In this document: piece after piece, positions 19,987-31,637 of the stretch
Layout: every line of letters starts with the position of its first letter
How positions within the stretch are numbered: the stretch's first letter is position 1
Origin: Pseudoneurospora amorphoporcata
Taxonomy: Eukaryota; Ascomycota; Sordariomycetes; Sordariales; Sordariaceae
Assembly (NCBI GenBank): GCA_033297205.1
Contig: MU859063.1
Location: 124,001-188,000, forward strand
Length of the DNA: 64,000 nt
Direction: 5' to 3'
Notes under the pieces: generated by a model
The model's input: only the letters and a program-made list of their open reading frames with translations
Databases searched by the model: none
Told to the model about the DNA's origin: nothing
Program-made: the position numbers and the translations under genes

Positions 19987-22900
19987 TTTGCGAGAGTCGT
20001 CCGATATTTTGCTGCTGGATCGGCATAATTGCGATAGCATTTCTGCGCTTCCCTATTTGTTTTACTACGGCGTTGTGTGTGCTCCCTCACATATCTAGCC
20101 CCGACGGCGTTTCCTTTGTCAGATTTGTTTTGTACGACAACAACCTTGCGACCCTGCACCCTGGTGTTCGCCTTGCTTCGGAGTAGCAGCGATCGCTCAC
20201 GCCAAACAGCAGCGGTTTCGAAGGCACATACTACAGCCAAGGCTACGACGAAAGTGGGGGAAACCAATGAATGGCTCAGTTGGGTCGAACGAAGCGGCGC
20301 TGCGGCAGTCTGTTTGTTCCACCCGCCCGGAGCGGACCCGGCTGGCAGTTTTGGAGGGTTCGACAACTCTGGAGTCTCGGTCAGTTCACCGCTCCCATCA
20401 TCAACATGGTCGATACAAGGAGATGATGCATGGAAGTGTGGAGGATGCTGGGGCTCGTTGACTCGCTAGGGATTTGGTTGACTCTTGACCGCATATTGGT
20501 GGTCGAGTCCCTTGATCCTGTGTTGACTTGCTCCTCCCTACCAACACTACTGGTGGCATCAGATCTACGACACTGATTTGTTGAGGGGTGAAATTCGACT
20601 GGGACCAGAAGGGATCCTCCGTCTGTCAGGTGACAGGCCTGCCCGACATTCTTTGGTTGTCTCACAACAAGGCGGACACCAAATGACAAATGCCTATGGG
20701 TTGTTTGTTGTGGGCTTTTGGCTTCATTTTTTGATGTTTTCATTGCCACCATTTAATACCCTTTTTGTTTCGTTTCTGTTTTGCTTATTTGGGTGGTAAT
20801 CTACAAGGAGGAGGGACTTTTGATATAATGGCAATTTTAATCAGCAACTTTGGGCTGTCCCTTTTAGGAGACGACGGGAGGGACAGTTAACGGGACGGTA
20901 CGGGTTATTATTATCAGGGAGGGAGGCATTTACGCGCGAAAGCTTGGTCAAAAGTTTTGATTGTTGAATGTTGGGAGCCGTCTAGGAAGGAAGACGGAGG
21001 AATCTGACTTGGCGGTGGTGGCAGACGCAAATTCGGGAGTTAATCTTTTGCGACTCTTCTCAAAACGACAATGGGATGAGGGGAAATGACTGGCTGGATC
21101 CTGTCTGAGTGGTACGATGACTGTCATGAGCGTTACGAGGCTGGGCTTCTCTGTTTGCTTTCACGACTGGTTATGTCATTTCCTTTCACACCTTTGGTCT
21201 AATGAGTGAGCGTTTTTATATCTTGAATGAACATCGCAAACTGCAATCTTTTTTTTGCAGTATCTGGAGAGCACTTGATCACTTCAAACAGTTGACACGT
21301 GAAAGAGAGAAGGACTAAACTTATATGAGCTGACGATCTCGAAAATCAGCAGCCCTACACGACGATCTCGTGAACATCCGGGCAGCCCTACCGCCAAAAG
21401 TTTACAAAAACGCAAACCGCTCAACAGATAGCAATCAGGGTTCGTCACACCAGGGGAAAAGCATCTACACGTGTAAGTGGTCATTGACCAATGTATAAGG
21501 TAAGAATCTCTCGCCCCCCTGACCACCTAATGTAGGTAGGCGGCATTCCACTCGCTGCTGCAAGCCTTCCTATGCAGCTTAACGTGGCTCTTGCATGACC
21601 AGGGCAAGTCCTGATCTAGTTTCTGGAGGAGTCTTATTGCGCGACCTGAAACACGATGTTTTTGTGGGAGGCGGAAGTGGTACGTACCTTTCTGTCCCGT
21701 ATAAATACCGTAAATACCAACTTCAAGTGGCCTTTCCTAGAAAGACGGAACGGAGGAGATACAGGACACGGAGCCGAGTCCGGGACCAGGAACCGGACCG
21801 CACTATATATCAATGGCTGGATCGTCGTCCACGTTTCTTGCGTGTGAACGGAATTGTAGACACGGCGCGGGGCCCCAAGCGGAATGGGAATTCGTTGGGA
21901 CAATAAATCACACAACTTGACAACTTGACCTGTTCACTTTACGCCTTAACAGACGGCTGATCGCCTACAGTACCCACGGCTCCCCACGGCTAGAAGTGCA
22001 CAAATACTCAATTCCAGGATCGTTACTCAACGTCAAAGTACTTTGCTTCCTACAGACTTTCCAGACCCGCACTTTGCCGTGTAGAAGTCTAGACTGTAGA
22101 TCACCACCCATTCAAGCAAGCCCCAAGGTGATAATGCGAGATGGATGGAAACAGACAGTTTTCCGGGTTACTGTATGGTATGATCAACAAGCTTGCTTGC
22201 AAAAGAAGGGTAGGATAGATTTCTGTACACCGCGACATGCTGTTCATTTTGATGGCAGGTAGACATGAAAGCGACCAGTTACTATCGGGAGTGAGGCAAG
22301 GTAAGACGAAGGGAGGCGGAGAAAGTGTGGGATACGTAGGTGACTCGCTTCTTCTTCTTCTTCTTCTTCTCTTCGATGTAACCGAGAGCTTGCCTCGCTT
22401 GCTTGCTGTCGTTCCCGTCGAGATCTCACCGCATTTACTGACCTGACGGTCTGACCTGTGTTGGCGTTGACCGATTATGCTGTTGAGACATTGAGGCGGT
22501 CAAGCAGCTTCTTGGAAGATACGAGAAGGTGGTGATGTCTTCAACATGGACTTCGGACTCATGGCCAGATCTATCCCTGTACTCGATGGTTCGCAAATCC
22601 GGGAGAAGATGTTGGGACTTTGGAGGGATGCGGTGGGTTGAAACCCCTGGGTCACTAGGATTGGCATCAGGAACCAGACTGCTTGCAGATGAAGATCGTG
22701 GACTCTCCAAACAAGGAGAATCGGATGGAAGGATGGAAGCACAAGGTGTGGTGGGTGATCAACGAATGCCGCGTGGGGGCCCACGTCCGAGTAGAGGTAG
22801 TCGGATGGAGTTCGGTTGTTGGTCGGGGGGAGGCGCTTTTAAGGTTATGTATGGTCTGTGCGTCCCTTCGTTTTTGAGCCGCAGTGCGCCAATGCCGCGT

Positions 22901-23151
22901 CCTCGGGAAAACTCCGGAAAGGCGACTCCAAAAATTGTTCCTGAAGTCCCGCTCTCCGGGTGCTCCACTTGATGCCACTGCCGCCGGCCAAACATTGCAG
23001 AGTCCGCCGAGATCACGAGTGTTCGAGTCCCGTCCCCCGGCTGCTTCGCGGGTTGCGTGCGTGTAGTAGTGTGTCCGCCCCCGTGTTGTTTGTGGTGTTT
23101 CCCGAGCCGGTCCGCCCTCCGTCCGTCGCCTCCATTCTCGCTCCCCGCGCC
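19987..23151. other. Gene-poor region upstream of mitochondrial uS7m
   Basis: About 3.2 kb with only a (CTT)n tract at about 22348-22371 as an ordered element. Several ORFs of 60-190 codons overlap on both strands without domains or splice support. The right end would include the promoter and 5' leader of the uS7m gene, and the left end the 3'UTR of the dsRBD gene. Confidence 0.5.
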
Positions 23152-23246
23152 GTGTGTGTGTGTGTGTGTACCCCCACCGTCGTCGTCGTCGTCGTCGTCG
23201 TCGCAAACCGATCTACCAGCAAATTCAACACCACCACCACCACCAC
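23152..23246 (+). repeat. Compound microsatellite in the uS7m 5' leader: (GT)n, (CGT)n, (CCA)n
   Basis: Three different short tandem repeats follow each other just before the uS7m start codon: a GT run at about 23153-23169, a CGT run at about 23178-23203 and a CCA run at about 23230-23246. The last ends about 28 nt before the ATG. They lie in the expected 5'UTR. Confidence 0.85.
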
Positions 23247-23274
23247 CCTCCACCCGCATCACAACCACACAAAA

Positions 23275-24311
23275 ATGCCTGCGAGGTTGGGTCTCAGCGC
23301 CGCCTTCCGGTCCCTGTCCATCCGGACAAACCAATTGCCTCAGAAGCAATCGATTGCCGCCGCCGTGCAGGCGCGCACCTACATCACAGATTCCGCCACC
23401 TCGTCGAGGCTACCACCCAGAGTCCAGCAACAACAACAACATAGGACACAACCATTCTCGACCGAGACCACCCCTTCTACCAACAGCAACAATGGCGACC
23501 TTGCACCACCAGTACAAGTCACCCCCGAGAACGCTTCTGCCCTGTCCCAGCTGTCCGAGATCGCATACGGTGTCAAGGCGGCCGACGTGTCGCTCGAGGG
23601 CCACAAGTACGGCTTGCCCACGCTGCCGCTGCCGTCGGAGCTGCACCACAAGTATCGCTACTCGGAGGTCGTCAACCACGCTACCAAGTTGCTTATGAAG
23701 GATGGAAAGCTGAGCAAGGCGCAGAGGGTACGGACGGTCCTCCCCCAATATACACATGACTCCAACTTGGCCCACGGGCACCTCTACCACTCAGAACTAC
23801 TATTGCGACAAGAAGAAAGCTAACACTACACTTTTTTTTTTTACAACACAAACAGGACATGGCCATGATCCTAAACTACCTCCGCTCCTCGCCCCCTCCC
23901 AAACTCAACCCCGCGCGCCCCTTGGTCCCCGGCCACCCGCCTGCCTCGCACCTGCCGCTCAACCCCGTCGAGTACCTCACGGTAGCCATCGACTCGGTGG
24001 CGCCCCTGATCAAGATGCGCGGCTACAAGGGTTTGGCCGGTGGTGGTCGGTCTCTCGAAGTCCCCCAGCCCATCCCGGCGCGCCAGCGCCGCTCCACGGC
24101 CTTCAAGTGGATCTTGGACGTGGTCAACAAGAAGCCCAGCAAGGGTTCTGGTAGGACCATGTTCGCGCACCGCGTGGCCGAGGAGATCGTCGCCGTCGTC
24201 GAGGGCAGGAGCTCGGTCTGGGATAAGCGGCTTTTGCTGCACAAGCAGGGCACGGCCAACAGAGCCAACTTGAACTCGCCGGCGTTGATGATGAAGGGCA
24301 AGAAGATGTGA
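23275..24311 (+). CDS. rsm7: Mitochondrial small-subunit ribosomal protein uS7m
   Basis: Two exons (23275-23727 and 23856-24311) joined in phase 0 (donor GTACGG, acceptor AAACAG) encode 302 residues. The N-terminus is rich in Arg, Ser and Ala and lacks acidic residues (MPARLGLSAAFRSLSIRTNQ), as expected for a mitochondrial presequence, followed by a Gln/Thr/Asn-rich linker. The S7 core begins at about residue 120 (KYRYSEVVNHATKLLMKDGK) and includes DMAMILNYLRSSPPP, NPVEYLTVAIDSVAPLIKMRGYKG, GRSLEVPQPIPARQRRSTAFKWILD and MFAHRVAEEIVAVVEGRSSVWDK. uS7 binds the 3' major domain of the small rRNA and lines the E site. The C-terminus ends LMMKGKKM. The RQR..A..W pattern and length fit fungal uS7m. 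Confidence 0.93.
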
Positions 24312-26774
24312 TTTGATTGACTTGACAACTTGCTTGTTAAGAAAACAAATCAATAACAGAGAAAAGCAAAGCAAAACCAAGCTACCAGCCAACCAAGCAG
24401 CCTATCCTCTGATTGACCTACTTACCGACGGCCTTTTTCTGTGTATACTAGTTTTGTGTGTGTGTATGGATATGTGTATGTTGCTTTGTTGTTGCTGCTG
24501 CTGCTGCTGCCTCTGTGAGAGAGAGACAAAACGGGGAAGGCTCTGGGTTCATTTTGTGAAGCCAGGTGTCTTGTTTTTTCTGGTATTATGACGGCTGTGG
24601 CGACATTGATAGTAGCAATGGCGCTTGACTGACCATACTCTTGGGTTTGGAGATGACAGGCAGACATTACTACGTCTCACATGTAGCTACAACATTGTTT
24701 GGACAAAGATTATCAGTGAACCTCAGCTTGGAGCGGATTCGGCCCAAGATATCGACACATGGGTTATGCCATCGGTATACGAGCCCTACATCATCCGAAC
24801 AATGCGCCTTGTCGTATGATGAGATTGTTTGTTAGTATTCTCAGATGACTCTCTTGACGACTACCGTAAGAGCTCAAATAACGTACGTTTTGAATGGAGT
24901 AAGGAGAGCCATCAACAAGAGCGATTCCTGTTACGAGTGGCTTATTTTGAAGTTCACGGCGGGAGCATCAGGACCGTCAAGGAAACAAGAGGTTACCTTC
25001 ATATTCAGAGCCATGACATATGACCGACAACCTATTCGCGCTCTGTTTGTTTCCCACGTCATTTGTTTCCGTCTTGAGGGAGCTCCAACCATGTCGCTCA
25101 AGTGCCACAGCTAACCCTAACCACAGAACGATGTAACAAAAAGGGACCATGGTAGAGAGGTACGCAAACATCCGTCACATGCGAGATTACGTCTTCTGGA
25201 TAACCATGGGAGATTTGAGAAGTTTACTCTTGCTTTGTCCATAAGTACCTATGATATTCCAAGATATGACACGCAATTTGATGTTGTGGCTGAAGAAAGT
25301 GATCATCAGCAACTTGAACCGTCGCTGTCTCTTGTGGGGCCGACGGCGGCACAGCGCACGGTGATTGGATCAAGAAATGCGTGTGGTTGCTCCCGTCTGA
25401 CCGAGGTCAATGATGGAGCTCTAGAGCAAAATGAAGTGTTCCATTCAAGCTCTCGAACGCAAAGTCCAGGCAGGGCCCCTTTCCAACGCCTGACTTGGAG
25501 GAGGCGGGAGCGGAGATCTTAGCGGAGGCAACAAATAACCTTAATACTTTATTGTACGTTTATTGGAGGTCCTATATCGATATTCACCCATCTTTTCATC
25601 TTCTTACAACAAGTGTAATTAATGCAAGGCGGCGTTGGCCGACCACTCACTTCCATCTTCTTACCTGACATCTGCCCACTGACTGCACTCACCCAACTCG
25701 TATGATGACGGAAGGGCAATAAACACCACTACCACCACCACCACAACAACATCAACAACAACACAGCAACAACGCCCAAACAGCACGCAGCAACCCGTCC
25801 CGCCCAGCGAGTTTATCCCGTCGTCCAGGTTTCCGGGATATACCAAGCCCAGCACAATAAACACAGTGACGCTGCACAGCACTTGCCCAGCCCGCAGTTT
25901 GGTGGCACAAAGAGTGTCGGCTTCCAGTCTCTTGAAGTGACGGATGCTTCAAGCCCGTCGACTCCCGTCTTCTGATCGGCCGCAGCTTGGCATTACGGAG
26001 TCGGTGAATTAAGGAGCCTTGGCGAGAAGACCCTTGGCGGCAGCCGCCAACAACAGCAAAGGCCGGGAGCGAAAGAAGGAAAAAAGAGCATCGATCAGTC
26101 TGCCAGCGACACTCAGTCGCCCCGCAACATGTGCATGATCAACTGAAGGTCTGCGGCTGCAAAAAGCAACCAAGACGCTTGAATTCCGCACCCAAGACCT
26201 AGAACCCGAAGACCCGACCCAAGCAACCCAAGACCCGAGCCTAGCCTACCAGGAACAATCCCTAGCATTTTGCCAGCATCCTAGTTCTAGTCTGAAGTAG
26301 CTGGAGGTGTGGTGAAGCAGGAGGTTCCCCCGACCACAAAGTTGAAAAACGTCGCAGCCTCCCCAGTCATCCCATCTCCCCTCTCTCCTCCTCCTCCCTT
26401 CTTCCTTCTTTCCCTTTCCCTCCACACAACACAATGCTGGTTCGGCATATTGCGAGCTTGAACTATCGCCCTCCTGTCGTTATTCTCCCACGCTGACGCA
26501 CGCCGCCCTTACCTACCGTATAACGGCCACACACCGCCGCCGCTACACGACAATCGTCATCACCTAGAAGGAATCTTCACACATCCTTTTACACGTCCAA
26601 ATCCGAACCGAAACCAACGAAACCGCTGCTTGAGATTGCATACAACAAGATCAACATCGACAGAGCTATAGCAACGACCTTTCATCCTTACCGAATCCAT
26701 ATCCTCTTACCAAAAAGATTGATCGAAAATACCCCCCAGTTCATCACCCGGTATCGCATCGAAGCTCGCCCACC
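24312..26774. other. Intergenic region upstream of the USP-domain gene
   Basis: About 2.5 kb. It contains GT and CTG microsatellites near 24455-24510, a CCA/ACA-rich tract at 25724-25770 and a pyrimidine-rich tract at about 26368-26425 that probably belongs to the promoter or leader of the downstream gene. No ORF here shows a domain. Confidence 0.5.
26368..26425 (+). promoter_or_regulatory. Pyrimidine (CT) tract upstream of the USP-domain gene
   Basis: Nearly unbroken C/T sequence of about 58 nt, about 350 nt before the start codon at 26775. CT-rich tracts commonly mark core promoters and transcript starts of filamentous fungal genes. Placement as a promoter element is inference. Confidence 0.45.
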
Positions 26775-29180
26775 ATGGCGCGCCAACAACCCCAGATCAT
26801 GTCGATGGAGGCCATGTTAGATGAGGAGCGGAGAGAAGTCCTCGCCCTGTTGGAAGGAAGCAACGGCCAAGTAGGATCGCGTTCTCGAGCTGCAAGTACG
26901 TTCGAAGGCTGCTCGCCATCACCCTTCACCACGCCACGAACCCCCGTGCGCAGCATGCTAGATATTGGTGATGACCACCTCTCTCCTGGCTCCCCATCCC
27001 CATTACCCCCTCCAGTCTCCCTAGTCATCTCTCATGCTAAGACCGCCTCACCGTATTTAGCCCCGGTACGAAGCATGCTCGACATCGCCCCTGGCCCGGC
27101 AAAACCTGTCCGCAGTATGCTCGACATCCCGAGCGCCACCAGCGCCAGGACGCCACTCAGCAGCCCCAGCTCGCCTGTAGAACCCAAGTACAACAACGGC
27201 CAGCACCCACGCAGCATGTCGGATGCAGGAATGAAGCCGGCCGATTTCGGTCCCAGGGCCTCGGCGCGAAACGACCCGTTGAACAGCTACCAGTTCGGCG
27301 ACATTGTTACCAACCCCACCCACACCGGTCAAGCCCTCCCCAAGCGAGTTACACAGGGCGGAAAGCGCCAGAGTTCGTCAATGGCTGAAGTTTTGAGGGG
27401 TAGCGATGTCAACAGTCTGGGTCTTCCCGGTGAGAGGGGACGCCACGCCTCGCTTTCCGGCCCCAGCGTCTCGACGGCACGACCCTCGAACAAATCCAAA
27501 TCCAAGTCGCCGCATGGCCGCACCGGTATGCGCTCCAAGTCGCCCCACGAATTGCTGGCCGAGCGACAGCTTAGCCCTGCCGGAAGGGCGTTGCTCGACG
27601 ACGCGTTGGATTACAAAATGCACACCGCGTACAGACATCTGTCGGATGCAGCTCTTGTTAGGTCGGGAGGCAATCTGGCAGAAGTGACACTACGAAAGAA
27701 ACCGGACGATACGCCTGGAAGTGGGAGATTGGTTAAGGACTACATGAGCCCGGATGGCGACCCGTTGATGGAAGACAGTAGTGAAGACAATGGCAGCTCG
27801 TCCGACGACGAGTCAGATAGGGGCAGGAAAGCTGCCCGGAATAATACTGGAAACCAGGCAAAGCAACTTCCGGAAGCTGCGCAGGGAAACAGACAGATAA
27901 AAAGCTTGTTGGCTGCGGCAGAGGAAGAACGTATGTTCAGAGTCCCCCCCCTTGTTCAGGTTGTGGTGCGAGAGACTTGGCTAACGGTGTTGATGGCGCA
28001 GGCATTCAGGTGGAAAAGCAACAGCCTCAGTACAAGTACCGATCCCTTCTCGACGAACCCGCGATTACGGTAACCGGGCCATCAGGGCGAACTCGTAAGT
28101 CTGGAGTACACCCTGCGACGAGCTTCGATCTCCCGCCTTCTGGATCTCGCTCGCCTATCGATTCGGATACCGAGGCGGATCTTACCGATATCAAGCGTGC
28201 CCAGAAGCTGTCGTTTGCGATGACCCAAATCATCAGCCAGCCCGAGGTACACCGAACTATCCAGATCATCACGCGTGGCGAGTATTCCAAGCTGGTTCAG
28301 GAGACGCAGGACGAGCACAACAACCCACGCAAATATCTAGTCGCCACCGACCTCAGCGAGGAGTCGACACACGCTCTGGAATGGGCTATCGGCACAGTTC
28401 TCAGAGACGGCGACACCCTCATAGCTATCTACTGTGTGGACGAAGAAACGGGCATCCTCGGCGCCGACGGCAACTCGCTCGCAACCGGCATGGTCCCCGA
28501 CGACCTCAAAGCCATGAGAGAGGCAGCCACGGCGCTCGACAGAATGGCCAACAGCAAGAGCGCCATACAGCACGGAGGAGGCGCGGGCACGCTCTCTCCC
28601 TTGGCAGCATCAAGCATGGACGCATCGGGACTGCTAGCAACAGGCAACAGCGCATCGGCGATTGGCGAGGATCCATCACCGACGCCGTCGCACTCGAGCC
28701 GGGAGCGCAGCAGGGCCGAGGAGGAGAGGTACCGCGCGGTTCAGGAGATCAGCGAGCGAGTAACCAAGTTGTTGCGCAAGACGAGGTTGCAGGTGAGGGT
28801 GATTGTGGAGGTGCTACATTGCAAGAACCCGAAGCATTTGATCACGGAGGTGATTGATTTTGTGAACCCGACGCTGGTGATTTTGGGGAGCAGAGGAAGG
28901 AGTGCGCTCAAGGGGTATGTTCTTTTTCTTTCTTTTCGTCTTTCTTTTTGCTTCTCGCTTCGCTTGAATTTATCAGGTGCTAACGTGACTGTGATTTGTT
29001 GCTAGTGTCATCCTCGGCTCCTTCTCCAACTACCTCGTCACCAAGAGCTCGGTTCCTGTCATGGTGGCCAGGAAACGCCTCAGGAAGCAGAGCAAGTACA
29101 AGAGGCTACCGTCGACGCACCAGGTCAACAACATCAATAACCCGACGGCGAGGAGCTTGGCTAGCGCAAAGATTGATTAG
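26775..29180 (+). CDS. Large universal-stress-protein (USP) domain protein with VRSMLDI repeats
   Basis: Three exons (26775-27930, 28002-28914, 29006-29180), phase-consistent, encode 747 residues. The N-terminal half (1-390) is Ser/Pro-rich and low complexity. It has three PVRSMLDI copies (near residues 56-63, 96-103 and 111-118), a weaker PRSMSDAG, and KSKSPHGR/RSKSPHE motifs. The USP domain spans about 493-715: RKYLVATDLSEESTHALEWAIG at its start, DTLIAIYCVDEETG, a long Ala/Ser-rich insertion (about 545-615), VRVIVEVLHCKNPKHLITEVIDFVNPTLVILGSRGRSALKG and GVILGSFSNYLVTKSSVPVMVARK. The G-x2-G-x9-GS-like phosphate-loop pattern suggests ATP binding. It is cytosolic or nuclear by lack of signal or membrane segments. 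The pathway is unknown; fungal orthologues are usually annotated only by the USP domain. Confidence 0.9.
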
Positions 29181-29789
29181 AAATCGGCGCCGGGTCCTTC
29201 GGGCTGGTCGAGTTGACCTTGGTCTTCACCTGTTTGGTAGATGGGTTACACGTATATGACTATGGTTGGGAGTTTAGGTTTGGAAAGGTGGTTATGGTTG
29301 GGGAGGAAATGAGGGTGGTGGATGTAATGGGGCAACAAGTCGTTTAACTCCACTCTACTAGGACGATTGAAAGATAATGGGACAAAACCAACCAGAAAAG
29401 AAGGGAATAATAAAAGCGTACGCAGTATCAAATAATTGCAAAGGAACTGAAGTTTGGCTCGCTAAGGCAGGTGACGAAGGAAACTGGCGATATGCAAAGT
29501 GGTTACGAGGTGGTGGTGGTGAAGTTATGTACTTAGCTGGGATTCAGCGATCGTTTTTGGAGTGGAGTTATACAAGAAAGGGACTCAAAGTAGGGTCGAT
29601 ACGTATCTTGAAGGAAATTAGGACGATACTACTCTTCTCACATTCTCGAACTTGAATGTGCTCTTAGTTGTAAGCAACATATCTCAGTACCGAGGTCACT
29701 TCCGTTATTAGTCTAGGCTGGCTTTCTTGTCTCGACGATTTTTTTCCGTTACTTTTTGTTACATTGTGGTCACTTGACAGGATCTAAAA

Positions 29790-30069
29790 GATGAAGAGTG
29801 CTTCCACTTGGCCAACCGAGAATTGCCCTGTCCCTTCCTTTCTTTCCCCTATCTCTTCGTCTTTTTCATCCTATATTGCCGCCTCGTTACCTTCCCTTTA
29901 TTTTGGTATACTTTGGATTTACGTGAGAAGACGTGAGACTATGAAGATGAGGAGGCATTGGATAACCGAAAATTGCCGTATCTTTTCTCTGCCCACTCTC
30001 TCTTTAGGCTGTTACACTCACTTCTTCACCTTGGGTCATTTTGGATCACCACGTGAGAAGACCATGAAG
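29790..30069 (+). repeat. Diverged tandem duplication, two units of about 155 and 124 nt
   Basis: Two consecutive units begin with GATGA(A/G)GAG..TTGG..AACCGA(G/A)AATTGCC (29790 and 29946) and end with TTTTGG..ACGTGAGAAGAC..ATGAAG (ending at 29946 and 30069). The ends are clearly alike. The middles differ in length but both are TC-rich. It looks like an old duplication rather than a recent repeat. Confidence 0.65.
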
Positions 30070-30133
30070 CAGTGCTCAGCCATCGTCAGCTGATAAGGGA
30101 AACCGTACCCTTGTTGGACTGTGTGTGTAGAAA

Positions 30134-30278
30134 GGGGGGGGGGGGGGGGGGGGGGTTATTATCAATGGTGGTCGATGTTGTATTTTGAGGAAGATGGATT
30201 TTATTTTTTGTGTCATTGTGTATGGTCGTGGTTGGTGTTAGTGAGTATANNNNNNNNNNCGCCCGCCCCCCCCCCCCC
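30134..30278. other. Assembly gap (10 N) between G22 and C13 homopolymers
   Basis: A run of 22 G (30134-30155) precedes, and a run of 13 C (30266-30278) follows, a 10-N placeholder at 30250-30259. The true gap size is unknown. Homopolymer G/C and their potential to fold into quadruplex or hairpin structures plausibly caused the sequencing failure. Confidence 0.95.
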
Positions 30279-31637
30279 GAGGAGCAGATACTGGACAAGG
30301 GGTGTTGTGTTACACAGTGAGTGAAGGTATGTATGTAATGTGTATCGGTCGGTGGTGCTTCAGTGGTACTGAAGCCATCTGCTTCTCAGGAGTCCAACCA
30401 GTAACCTGTTACCCTTTCCATAATGTCTCCCTCTCTCGTATTAAGTCATTTTATCTCATGTTATCACCCGAGAACTGCTTCATTGGTTTCAAGCCTCAAG
30501 TCTTGTGTAACTCTTCTTTCCTTCGGAGTCCGTCCGTCGTTACCTACATGGTGATGGAGGGGGAGGGCGAGACTCGGTCCTATCAGTACACTTAGGTTAT
30601 CGATAAGTCCAAGAAGCGGGGCGATATGTAGAGGTAGCCAACTGGACACCTCAGTGGAGCGATACAGATATTGGCCCCGCTCTTTTCGAAAATGCCCCAC
30701 TCACATGACAACATTGTCGGTCCGTTGGACGGACGGCAACGGTTGGCTGAGTGGTTGATCCACTTGGATGACGTTTTGAGTTTTGGCAGACGGATGATGG
30801 AAATATGCATTTTGTATGTATGGTATGGAGGCTGTGGTTAGAGGTCAAAAGGGAGACAGGAAGGCAAAAGGAAAAGAAAAAGGGAGGAAGGGAGGGATGA
30901 TGCCCAAACTGAAGCGCTATCAAACGCACTGTGAGCAACCTCACTCACCGATTCCGGAACCAGTTCTCTCAACGGTCTAAATAAATAAAAGACGGACGGG
31001 GAGACGGACAGAGTAAACGATTCGACAAACTGTGATGCGGTGAAACACCACTTTGTAGACACTAATCGCCCAATGAGAGTGTGTTGCTATCCTCCCTTTG
31101 CACTGTAGCGAACGAATCAACAAGAAACGTACTTAAACAAACGGACAGAGTCTGGTGGGGTGTTGTTATGTGTGTCTCACGGGAGGTTCCTCGTCCAGCC
31201 ATTTCGTTTAGATGGATGATAGATGCGCATGTGCGTCAGTACCGTTGACGGGTTGATCCATTGCCGTTGTAGTGGTGTGGTGGGGAGGAGGAGGAAGGAG
31301 AAGAGAGTGGAGTTGGGGGGGATATGCAAGCACTTTAACGGTACCTCTCTCACAAGGTCCATCCCATCCACCACCACAAATCCACAGCATCATCCCAGAG
31401 TTGCCCCATCTTTCCACCTTTCACCTCGACATCGCAAGACACCAGGTCCACCACAAACACCAACGGACCAACATATCTTGATCAAACCACCACGACTACC
31501 CCCGGCGCATACTCAGCAGAGGCAGGCGACCACGATAGCAACTTGTTAGGAAAAGCGCCAACCCGTTCTTCTCCAAGCGCAAGCAGGCAATTGGCTTCAA
31601 TCGGTCTTGCGACCATTGCGATTGCTGCCTTGATCCG

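Larger units (their letters stand above)
29181..31637. other. Intergenic region with a diverged tandem duplication and an assembly gap
   Basis: About 2.5 kb between two plus-strand genes. It holds a diverged tandem duplication (29790-30069), a G22 run (30134-30155), ten unknown bases (30250-30259) and a C13 run (30266-30278). No ORF is convincing. The right end should be the promoter of the following membrane protein gene. Confidence 0.6.

Noticed and set aside
27977..29005. Separate gene starting at 27977
   Set aside because: Exon 1 (to 27930) and exon 2 (from 28002) join in phase across a standard intron into one USP protein; the upstream codons at 27977-28001 are intron.
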